Assembly: GCA_964520885.1 (NCBI GenBank)
Contig: CAZFQD010000037.1
Span: 1-17,824, forward strand
Direction: 5' to 3'
Source: CAZFQD01 sp964520885
GTDB taxonomy: Bacteria; Bacillota; Clostridia; Oscillospirales; SIG519
DNA: 17,824 bases
In this document: positions 7,372 through 14,971 of the stretch, in pieces
Layout of the letters: each line of letters starts with the position of its first letter
How positions within the stretch are numbered: position 1 is the stretch's first letter
Notes under the pieces: generated by a model
Seen by the model: the letters and a program-made list of their open reading frames with translations, nothing else
Database searches by the model: none
Told to the model about the DNA's origin: nothing
Program-made: the position numbers and the translations under genes

Positions 7372-8286
7372 CTAATTATTATAGTAAACGCGTTTTGAAG
7401 CTAATAAGGTAAGTATAGCCAAAAAAATGAATACAATGAGAAAATATATCCAAGACATAGCCGCACCATAACCAACCTGTAACTGAACAAAAAATGTTTT
7501 CTGAATAGACATTATTACTGCATTATTTGGACTAACAAAAGTATCTATTATTGAATAAAAGGCATTTACAAATACTAAAGGAGTAACCATTGGAAATGTT
7601 ATTTTCCAAAAGACCTCCCATCCTGTTGCTCCCTCAACCTTGGCAGCTTCGTATAACGATGGGGAAACTGTTTGAAGACCTGCAAGGAAAACTAAAATTT
7701 GCACACCGGACATTAGTATTATAGTGTAAAGAGATTGTATCGCTCCATTAATAAAGATTATCATATCGCTTGAAAGCCCGGCATTATAAAATATCTCCTT
7801 TAAATCAAATATTTTATATGAGACCTCTCGAAATATTACATTGCCTGCTGTTGCCGCAGCCTTTGAAGCATTTAAGTAATCAGAAAATCCATTATTTAGC
7901 ATAGCTCCAGATGAAATAATAACTGGCAAGAAAAAAATTAACCTTGAAATAGTTCTCCCTTTAAATTTTTGATTTAAAATATTTGCGGCAAAAAAACTAA
8001 ATATTAAAATAAGTAGAACATTTGGTACTATTTTCGTTAGTGAGTCTATTAAATTTTGACGAAAATCCGGATTTACATTAAGTGCGGTTATGTAATTTTT
8101 AAAGCCAATAAAATTCAAAATATAACCATTACCATTAAATTTAACATCACTAAATGAAAATACTATTGATTGTATCATTGGAATGGCAAGAAAAAATATG
8201 AAACCAATAACAAAGGGAGCTATTAAAACATATCCAAACATATTGCGTCTTTCTACAAGTCCTAATTTATGCTTATTTTGTTTCAC
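7372..8286 (-). CDS. Sugar ABC transporter permease, MalF type (pair 2)
   Basis: This is the first membrane subunit of a second carbohydrate importer (304 residues, MalF/UgpA family). The first membrane segment is at residues 19-45 and others follow from about 85 onward. The EAA loop is at about 212-236 (YEAAKVEGATGWEVFWKITF, then PMVTP). Between membrane segments, at about residues 130-175, there is an extra outward-facing loop (NNGFSDYLNASKAAATAGN...) longer than in pair 1, which may contact its binding protein. The start is a GTG at 8286, with GGGAGGG upstream at a 10 nt spacer, overlapping the end of the DUF5696 gene by 14 nt. This close coupling to the DUF5696 gene suggests that its substrate is what that protein releases, which is inference. 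Confidence 0.9.
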   Translation of the reverse strand: MKQNKHKLGLVERRNMFGYVLIAPFVIGFIFFLAIPMIQSIVFSFSDVKFNGNGYILNFIGFKNYITALNVNPDFRQNLIDSLTKIVPNVLLILIFSFFAANILNQKFKGRTISRLIFFLPVIISSGAMLNNGFSDYLNASKAAATAGNVIFREVSYKIFDLKEIFYNAGLSSDMIIFINGAIQSLYTIILMSGVQILVFLAGLQTVSPSLYEAAKVEGATGWEVFWKITFPMVTPLVFVNAFYSIIDTFVSPNNAVIMSIQKTFFVQLQVGYGAAMSWIYFLIVFIFLAILTLLASKRVYYNN

Positions 8287-10894
8287 TGTTAGTTTTCCCT
8301 CCCTCTATTACTAAATAGCTATTAGCCTTTATAGTATTGCCATTGTATTGTTTATCACTATTAGTTTTATTTACATATATCCTTTTGCCCTCTCCATAAC
8401 AAGTTAAAGTAAAGCCTTTTTCAATAACACTATGACCAGTAATACCCGTAGAGGCAGATGTCCCCAATGCCTTATTTAACTCTTGGCTTAGCTTTACTGA
8501 TATATCAAACCATGCTCTATAATCTGTTGAATAAAGATTATCATAAAAAGAGAATTCCTTCATTTTATTGCTATTTGCATATGTAAAATCAAAATATAGT
8601 GAGGAACCACTTTCAAGTGCAGATAATAATGACATTTGAGGGTCATCATTGAAATTAACACTTTCACTTGTATACTCTAAATAAGGTGATAATACCATTT
8701 GCAAAAAAGGAATGCTTTCATCAGTTAATATATAGCCCGAAGATTTTGTTGGAAGATTAACTGCATAACTTGTATAAGGTATCAGATAGGAATTAATTCC
8801 ATCAAGCATTAGCTTGCCACTAAAATCTTGCATTTTATTTGCTACATTACTTATCTCATTAAGCGAATCTTGACGGTTATATTCCTTATCAGATTTTTCA
8901 TCGGAGTATAAATCCTTTCCCATATATCGTAGCGAAAAACCATCATGCTTTATATTGTTGTAGCTTTTTATAAAACTGTCCACTTCATTTTTAAGTGAAT
9001 TCATTGACACAACAGGGTATTCATCACTTGCTGACCAATTTGCAGGGTTATAGACAAATTTGAATTGATCATCCTTTAAAAACGATTTTGCTGTATCAAA
9101 AAGTGCATTAAACCCATCAAACAGTGTATCATTATAAACATATTGAAAATCAACATCTAAAAAGGCACTAATATTCTTGCTTTTCATATTTTCTATAAAA
9201 TTTTCATTTTGAACTTTATTTCCAACTTTATTCTCAAAGGTAACCTTGTTGCTGTATTCCGTTTTATAACCACCCTGCATCCATCCAGTGTAGCGAACTG
9301 TTAAATTTTTAACATTTTGAGTATAAAACTCATTTATTATTTCTTCGGCCTGATTGTAATTTGTGACAGCTTCGGTAACCTTAGTTGGTATTCCTAAAAT
9401 AGCTCTTTGATCATCAAGTGCACCTATAAAATTAATAACAAGTGAATTGTTTTGAGTAGTGCGTTTAGTTAATGAATATTTTTCACCAATATATTTACTG
9501 TAGGCTACTGCCATTGCAGAATAATTGGCATTATCCTTATCAAAAAACTTATATCTAAGTTTTATATTACCTTGATATCTTTTATTTTGAAATAATCTAA
9601 TTTTATTAGTTGCTGCACCCATAAAGGTTTCGGCAGAGTCTTTAATAATAAAAGATGAATAAACCTTATTATATCCATCGGTTACCCCTGCAACAGAAGC
9701 TTCAATGTTAGCGACTCCATCCCCATCCTCTATTATTGCAAGCATTGCCCCATTATCATTTTTAATACCAAATATAGGCAAGTGAATTTGACTTGGGTAA
9801 CTAGGATTTTCAAGACGCGGTGTTGCACTATCCAAACCATAAACCCTATCGGAATAGGATGGAAAGTTTGTTTTTTTATTATTTAGATAAATAAGAGCAC
9901 CCGAGCCGTCCGGAACAAAAATATATCCTTGCTGTGTAGCATCCTGTGCTCCCATAAAGGGTAAAACCTTTATACTTTGCAATGCGATACCTTCCGGAAC
10001 AACTATCTCTGAGGCCGGAACATTTACAACTAAGTCATCTTTATCTAAGGAATATTCAACTGAAATGTTAAATAGCTCTGGAATTATACTTTCTGCCTCG
10101 CTATTTTTATTATTTGCTTCATCGTTAATAAAATCCTGCTCTGTATAACCTCCTTTTTTAAATATTGCTTCCAACTCTTCTTTATAAATATCCGTTACAT
10201 CGCGAAGCATATAACATGGTTGTTTATCTAATATCGGATAATTAATAATTGTTTTTTCTTTAATATCATCAGCAAGAGAATCTTTATTAATTAAGCTATA
10301 TCTTCTTTTAACAATTTTTTCATCTTCATCATTAAACATAGGTAATATGCTATTCTCAAATCGTTCCTTTGTTAATATTTGAGGTATAATAAAAACATAT
10401 TTCTTGCTTCCAAGTGTATAATTTACTTTAAGTTTATCCTTAGAAATTACATATTCTAACTGTCCTAATTTTGCACTATTTAAACCTGAATTTAGCTCTT
10501 TTTGTTTACCGCTTTTTGTATAATAAATAATGCTTATTTGGCTTGCAAGTTCTGCCTTTTTATCAGCAGATGCCCTTGTATCGTTATTACGGTTCACAGG
10601 GTTTGAAAACCAAACATTACCATTTTTCTTATTAATAACTGCTATTTCAGCATCTTGTGGTATGTATTTTAGTATTAAATTATCGTTTTCAATAGCCGTT
10701 ATTGATGTACTTATAATATTTTCCTGCGAAATAGCATTTACTGAATCAAATTTTTCCAATAAACCATTTGTAAAATATATCTTGTTTTCCTTTTTTATTA
10801 CCGTTGCTTGCGAGCAAGAGCTGATTAGAACAGTTTGAAATAAAAAAGCACAAATTATAATAACACTATTAAAGAACCTTTTATTATATTTCAT
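8273..10894 (-). CDS. DUF5696-family lipoprotein with probable glycoside-hydrolase-like barrel
   Basis: This is a large surface lipoprotein (873 residues) resembling the DUF5696 family, found beside sugar ABC transporters in Firmicutes. The signal peptide ends in the lipobox ISSC, placing the lipid anchor at Cys27. Residues about 45-475 are beta-rich, with YIFVPDGSGALIYLNN and GAMLAIIEDGDGVANIEAS. Residues about 483-785 alternate strands and helices like a TIM barrel: VRYTGWMQGGYK, FLDVDFQYVYND, FKFVYNPANW, HDGFSLRYMGKDLYSD, LMLDGINSY. A short C-terminal beta region (about 815-865) follows. The acidic residues at the strand ends (about 580, 582, 651 and 698) are candidate catalytic residues by inference. 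The frame opens at 10912, but only the ATG at 10894 has a proper ribosome site (GGAG at 10902-10905, spacer 7), so I start there. It sits 20 nt after the Yip1 gene and overlaps the next permease by 14 nt. Confidence 0.75.
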   Translation of the reverse strand: MKYNKRFFNSVIIICAFLFQTVLISSCSQATVIKKENKIYFTNGLLEKFDSVNAISQENIISTSITAIENDNLILKYIPQDAEIAVINKKNGNVWFSNPVNRNNDTRASADKKAELASQISIIYYTKSGKQKELNSGLNSAKLGQLEYVISKDKLKVNYTLGSKKYVFIIPQILTKERFENSILPMFNDEDEKIVKRRYSLINKDSLADDIKEKTIINYPILDKQPCYMLRDVTDIYKEELEAIFKKGGYTEQDFINDEANNKNSEAESIIPELFNISVEYSLDKDDLVVNVPASEIVVPEGIALQSIKVLPFMGAQDATQQGYIFVPDGSGALIYLNNKKTNFPSYSDRVYGLDSATPRLENPSYPSQIHLPIFGIKNDNGAMLAIIEDGDGVANIEASVAGVTDGYNKVYSSFIIKDSAETFMGAATNKIRLFQNKRYQGNIKLRYKFFDKDNANYSAMAVAYSKYIGEKYSLTKRTTQNNSLVINFIGALDDQRAILGIPTKVTEAVTNYNQAEEIINEFYTQNVKNLTVRYTGWMQGGYKTEYSNKVTFENKVGNKVQNENFIENMKSKNISAFLDVDFQYVYNDTLFDGFNALFDTAKSFLKDDQFKFVYNPANWSASDEYPVVSMNSLKNEVDSFIKSYNNIKHDGFSLRYMGKDLYSDEKSDKEYNRQDSLNEISNVANKMQDFSGKLMLDGINSYLIPYTSYAVNLPTKSSGYILTDESIPFLQMVLSPYLEYTSESVNFNDDPQMSLLSALESGSSLYFDFTYANSNKMKEFSFYDNLYSTDYRAWFDISVKLSQELNKALGTSASTGITGHSVIEKGFTLTCYGEGKRIYVNKTNSDKQYNGNTIKANSYLVIEGGKTNSETK

Positions 10895-10901
10895 TTTTTT
10901 G

Positions 10902-10905
10902 CTCC
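10902..10905 (-). promoter_or_regulatory. Ribosome binding site that fixes the start of the DUF5696 gene
   Basis: GGAG lies 7 nt before the ATG at 10894. The upstream in-frame ATG at 10912 lies before this site and has none of its own. Confidence 0.75.
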
Positions 10906-10914
10906 TTCGCATTG

Positions 10915-11565
10915 TTATAGTCTAAGTAGTATTTCTCTAAAAATACTATAAAAATAATCATACATTTGCTCTATAAGATTAATGAAAAGCAATCCTATAA
11001 AAATAATAATTCCAATTGAAACAATAGATGCACCTATTGCAAAGATTGTTTTAGAAAATGAAAACTGATGAATAGTTAAGGTAGATGAAAACACTAATAA
11101 TCCCATCCATATTGTTCCAATAGATAGTATTACTCCGTTTACTGCACCTTCATCAAGAATTAAAATATTAGTTAAAACTGTATATAAAATTCTTGTTAAT
11201 AGCAATGGGATAATTGCATATCCTATTGACATTACGATATCCTTAAAGCTACCCTCGCCGTCAATTAGAGTAGTAACGCACCAAGATGCAATACACCATA
11301 ATATTATGGGCCCAATAACCTTGGTTATTTCATCAATAATATTTAATAACTTTACATTATTTGTATTAAATATAAAACCTGAATATTGCTGCATTATAAT
11401 TGATGATAATATTAGTAAAAAAATGAAAATTAAAGAAGATATAATATTCCCCTTCTTCTCATTCTTCATATCCGAAAAACCAGCAAAAGGCTTAAATATA
11501 ATTATAAATCCATATTTTAATCCAGAAGATATTGAGGCTTTATGAGCATATGTTTGTTCTTTCAT
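10915..11565 (-). CDS. Yip1-family integral membrane protein
   Basis: This is a 216-residue membrane protein of the Yip1 superfamily, whose bacterial members have no settled function. About five membrane segments are visible (roughly residues 44-61, 85-103, 115-135, 140-162 and 172-198). They are preceded by the family's typical entry KPFAGFSDMK and contain the conserved-looking WCVTTLIDGEGSFKDI followed by SIGYAIIPLLL. The start overlaps the stop of the NHL gene (TGATG). A TTG one codon upstream (11568) sits 8 nt from a GGAGG, while the ATG sits 11 nt from it, so either may be used. In this locus it lies between the NHL-TPR protein and the DUF5696 lipoprotein. I infer that the three form a membrane assembly, but the sequence does not prove it. 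Confidence 0.75.
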   Translation of the reverse strand: MKEQTYAHKASISSGLKYGFIIIFKPFAGFSDMKNEKKGNIISSLIFIFLLILSSIIMQQYSGFIFNTNNVKLLNIIDEITKVIGPIILWCIASWCVTTLIDGEGSFKDIVMSIGYAIIPLLLTRILYTVLTNILILDEGAVNGVILSIGTIWMGLLVFSSTLTIHQFSFSKTIFAIGASIVSIGIIIFIGLLFINLIEQMYDYFYSIFREILLRL

Positions 11566-13067
11566 CAACTCTCTTTCCTCCCTGCATTATATATATTCTT
11601 CTTGTTTTTAAGAAACTTAAATAAAGAAAAAATCATCCATAGTATTATTAAAATAAAAATTAATATTATTATTGGACCTATATATTTACTCATAGCATTT
11701 TTACGAACATACTTAAATGATTTAGATGCAAGCAATCTATCATTAGCAAGTTTAGCATAATCATATGCATCTATATAATTTCCTTCACGGTATGCCGCCT
11801 TTGCTATTCCATCATACGCTAAGTCGTTATTGGAATTTAACTGTAATAAACTTCGGCTTAGTTTAATTGTTTCTTGATATTTCCCATCGTAATTAGCTGC
11901 AATTAAAGAATTCACCATATTTCCATACTGTGTTAAGCTATATTCTGTAATTGTTCCAAGCTGACCATCTAAAACAATCATTTTATCCTCAAATTTGCAT
12001 AGTGCCACAGGATTTCTCGTTGTGCCCTCAACATCTCCCTTTGTTCCAAAAACATAAAGCATATTCCCATCAGAATCATAAGTGAAGACCTTGCAACGTT
12101 TATTGTCTAAAACACTATAAATACCATAGTTTTGTGCAACTATATCACAAAGCTTTGAAGGCCCATCGTTAAGGTTAAATGATACATCCCCAACTGGTGG
12201 TCTAAACCCAGTTCTTCTTAAAATATCTACCCCTGTCATATTTAATTTTCTTATTGGTGTTCCACGCGGATCAGATGAACGCGAATTAATAGCACCTACT
12301 ATCAAATCTGCCTCTAAAGAATCTGTTGTAACCATTAAAAACCCATCTTTATCTAAAGTTATTGAATTATATTCTGTAGGAACAAAGGATTTCATTCTTT
12401 CTCGCATTTCTTTAGATGCGAAACGCTTAAAAATAATTTCTGTAAGGGAAGGAGTAACCAAGGCTGCCCCAAGAAATGAAGAGAATTTGCCATCAATATC
12501 AAACTCTATAAGACCTCTATTTTCATTTTTTGCTATAACATATATTCTTTTCGCATTATCAACAGCTAATTTTATTGGTTGATAAACAAAGTCTTCACTA
12601 AAAAGCTCTGATTTTGGTTCGCTTATAACTCTTTTAACATTTAGGTCAGTTGTCAATTCAATAATTCTTTTGTTACCAGTGTCAGCAATGTACAACATAT
12701 CATCAGGTGTAATAAATAAACCTTCTGGGTTTTTAAATGGGGAAACCTTACTATCAATAACAACTTCTTTAACCTCTTTAATTTTATTGTATAACGAATT
12801 ATAAATTAAGAGTATAGAATTAGATTTATCAATTATATATATATTTCTATTACTATCTGTAGCCATATCGGTATAATTAGGCATCAAAAGTTGATTGCTC
12901 TGCTGTATTGCGATAAAATTACTTGGCAAATATGCTTGCGGTCCCATTACCGTTTTGTATTGATAAGAGGGTACATAGTTTTTATAAGGTGCAAATGCAT
13001 AAACATTTCCACTAATACACGAACACATAATAAGGGTAATCAGTAAAGAAATAAACTTTCGCTTCAT
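11565..13067 (-). CDS. Membrane-anchored NHL-propeller protein with TPR-like segment
   Basis: This is a 500-residue protein of unknown role. It has a signal peptide (residues 1-24, ending NVYA). It then has a region of NHL/six-bladed-propeller type from about 60 to 380, with repeated phrases such as NPEGLFITPDDMLYIADTGNKR and, later, LDKDGFLMVTTD and NPVALCKFEDKMIVLDGQLG. A helical stretch at about 395-450 (NYDGKYQETIKLSRSLLQLN..., AKAAYREGNYIDAYDYAKLAN) has the spacing of two TPR motifs. A single membrane segment at about 463-486 is followed by a basic tail (KFLKNKKN), which places the propeller outside the cell. The start at 13067 has a strong GGGGGAG ribosome site. NHL propellers usually bind proteins or glycans, or act as lactonases; I see no clear lactonase metal site. 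Its stop overlaps the next start, which suggests translational coupling with the Yip1-family protein. Confidence 0.75.
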   Translation of the reverse strand: MKRKFISLLITLIMCSCISGNVYAFAPYKNYVPSYQYKTVMGPQAYLPSNFIAIQQSNQLLMPNYTDMATDSNRNIYIIDKSNSILLIYNSLYNKIKEVKEVVIDSKVSPFKNPEGLFITPDDMLYIADTGNKRIIELTTDLNVKRVISEPKSELFSEDFVYQPIKLAVDNAKRIYVIAKNENRGLIEFDIDGKFSSFLGAALVTPSLTEIIFKRFASKEMRERMKSFVPTEYNSITLDKDGFLMVTTDSLEADLIVGAINSRSSDPRGTPIRKLNMTGVDILRRTGFRPPVGDVSFNLNDGPSKLCDIVAQNYGIYSVLDNKRCKVFTYDSDGNMLYVFGTKGDVEGTTRNPVALCKFEDKMIVLDGQLGTITEYSLTQYGNMVNSLIAANYDGKYQETIKLSRSLLQLNSNNDLAYDGIAKAAYREGNYIDAYDYAKLANDRLLASKSFKYVRKNAMSKYIGPIIILIFILIILWMIFSLFKFLKNKKNIYNAGRKES

Positions 13068-13082
13068 ATTTTTATTCTCCCC

Positions 13083-13955
13083 CTATTCTTTTACGCCAGC
13101 AGAAGTCATAGTTTGAATAATATTATTCTGTGTTATAATAAAGGTAATAATTGGAACACTCATCATTATAAGCGTAACAGCTGAACCGATTCCAACACGA
13201 GCTATACCACCCAATATTATTTGATTTAGAGCATATGTTAGAGTTTTTAGTTCCTCTTTAAATATAAATGTTCCTCCTGTTGCATTCCACAATGATTGCA
13301 TAGAAAAAATAATGAGAGTAAGCCATGCCGGTTTAACCATTGGCATAACTATTTTAAAAAAAATCCCCAGTTCTCCCGCTCCCTCAATCTTAGCTGATTC
13401 AATAAGTGAATCATGCACACTTGCCATAAACTGTTTCATTAAAAACAAACCAAGTGGCATTGCTAAGGCAGGTAAAATAATAGCTAAATATGTATCTATT
13501 AAGTGTAGTTTCACCATAATAATATAGTTGGGTATTGCTGTAACAACTCCAGAAAACATTAATGTTATTATAACAATACTAAAAAATAACCTCTGTCCAG
13601 GAAATTTATGCTTTTCAAGTACATAAGCTGCAAGTGATGCTATTAATACATGCCCCGTCGTTCCGGCTACTGTAATGAATACAGTATTAAATATATAACG
13701 TGAAAACGGTACCCATGAGCTATTCATCAAAACAAACAAATCTCTAAAATTGTCCAAGGATGGATTGATTACGAAAAAACGCGGTGGGAAAATAAAAAGT
13801 TCATCAATTGGCTTAAATGCATTACTTATAGCATAAATAAGAGGTAATACCATAAATGCACCTACGCATAATAAGATGGCATAAATACCAATATCACCAC
13901 CAAGTGAGCGGTTAGGTTTGCGTTTATTTATGTGTAACCTCATCCTTAAGTTCAT
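13083..13955 (-). CDS. Carbohydrate ABC transporter permease, MalG type (pair 1)
   Basis: This is the second membrane subunit of the first importer and belongs to the MalG/UgpE family (290 residues, the normal size). Six membrane segments are visible, the first at residues 22-45. The extracytoplasmic loop after it carries the family signature FKPIDELFIFPPRF. The EAA loop is at residues 186-209 (ESAKIEGAGELGIFFKIVMP, then MVKP), and the C-terminus ends in a short TSAGVKE tail like other MalG proteins. The ATG at 13955 is preceded by AAAGGA with a spacer of about 9 nt. It forms a heterodimer with the 13993-14943 product and probably works with the large binding protein encoded upstream. Confidence 0.92.
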   Translation of the reverse strand: MNLRMRLHINKRKPNRSLGGDIGIYAILLCVGAFMVLPLIYAISNAFKPIDELFIFPPRFFVINPSLDNFRDLFVLMNSSWVPFSRYIFNTVFITVAGTTGHVLIASLAAYVLEKHKFPGQRLFFSIVIITLMFSGVVTAIPNYIIMVKLHLIDTYLAIILPALAMPLGLFLMKQFMASVHDSLIESAKIEGAGELGIFFKIVMPMVKPAWLTLIIFSMQSLWNATGGTFIFKEELKTLTYALNQIILGGIARVGIGSAVTLIMMSVPIITFIITQNNIIQTMTSAGVKE

Positions 13956-13992
13956 AGCTAAACATTCCTTTCAGGTGAAACTCTTTTTTCAA

Positions 13993-14943
13993 CTATCGAC
14001 CAACAAATTTTAATAGCCACTGTACAAACTTATTGGTAAATATCATAATAGCAAATAAAATAGTTGCAATAGCCGAAGCATAGCCCATCTCAAAACGAAC
14101 ATAACCATAATCTTGCAAATGGTTTACCACAGTATGTGCTGCATATTCAGTAGATGGCAAACCGCAAAGTTGTACTGTTACATCACTAACGGCAAAAGCA
14201 GCTGTAATAGACATTACAGCTCCAAACATAAGCTGAGGTTTTATAGATGGAAGAGTTATATACCAAAGTTCCTGCCACCGATTTCTAATTCCATCCACCA
14301 TCCCTGCTTCATATAAGCTCTTGTCAATTGTTTGAAAACCAGCAACAAAGGCAAGAAATCCGGCACCCAAACTCATCCAAATAACTACAATAATAACTAC
14401 TGTCATCATATACTTTGGATCTGTTAACCATTGTATAGGCTCATTTATAAAATTTAGTTTCATTAAAAATCCATTCATATACCCATAGGCATCTCCGCTA
14501 AATAACACTGCCCATATTACATAAGCAGCCCCCGATATAGATGGAGCATAGAAAATCAAAACCATAATTCCACGCATCAATGGTCTTAGTTCGTTAATAA
14601 GCCAAGCAAATATTAGAGACGCAAGGTATCCTAAAGGTCCCGATACTAATGCTATAATTAATGTATTTTTTAATGCAATCGGAAATATTTCATCAACTAA
14701 AAACAAATTTATATAATTTGTGGCACCTTTAAACTGTGCCGGCTGAATTATATTATAATATGTAAAGCTATAATATATTGAGATGATAACGGGTAACAGA
14801 ACAAATGTAAAAAACAATACAGCATACGGTGATAATAAAAGGTAGGATTTCCAACTTTTTAATATATCCTTGCATACATCACTCAAATATTTTATTAACC
14901 AATGTCGTCTATTTAATGAGGTAGTTTTCATATAATCATCCAT
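13993..14943 (-). CDS. Sugar ABC transporter permease, MalF type (pair 1)
   Basis: This is an inner-membrane subunit of a carbohydrate importer of the MalF/UgpA family. From the chosen ATG (316 residues) it has about six membrane segments, beginning with the hydrophobic stretch at residues 33-60 (SYLLLSPYAVLFF). The cytoplasmic EAA loop that docks the ATPase is at about residue 211 (YEAGMVDGIRNRWQELWYIT, ending LPSIKP). The frame is open back to 15021, which would overlap the binding-protein gene by 50 nt and add an atypical 26-residue N-terminus (MMRLQLNARN...). I therefore prefer the ATG at 14943 or the one at 14931. Both have only weak GGA ribosome sites, so the exact start is uncertain. 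It is followed 37 nt later by its MalG-type partner. No ATPase gene is present. Confidence 0.9.
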   Translation of the reverse strand: MDDYMKTTSLNRRHWLIKYLSDVCKDILKSWKSYLLLSPYAVLFFTFVLLPVIISIYYSFTYYNIIQPAQFKGATNYINLFLVDEIFPIALKNTLIIALVSGPLGYLASLIFAWLINELRPLMRGIMVLIFYAPSISGAAYVIWAVLFSGDAYGYMNGFLMKLNFINEPIQWLTDPKYMMTVVIIVVIWMSLGAGFLAFVAGFQTIDKSLYEAGMVDGIRNRWQELWYITLPSIKPQLMFGAVMSITAAFAVSDVTVQLCGLPSTEYAAHTVVNHLQDYGYVRFEMGYASAIATILFAIMIFTNKFVQWLLKFVGR

Positions 14944-14971
14944 TCCATAAATGTTAGAAAAATATATACCT

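Noticed and set aside
13701..13714. Catabolite-repression (cre)-like sequence TGAAAACGGTACCC
   Set aside because: Its 3' half departs from the cre consensus and it lies well inside the permease coding region, so it is probably chance.
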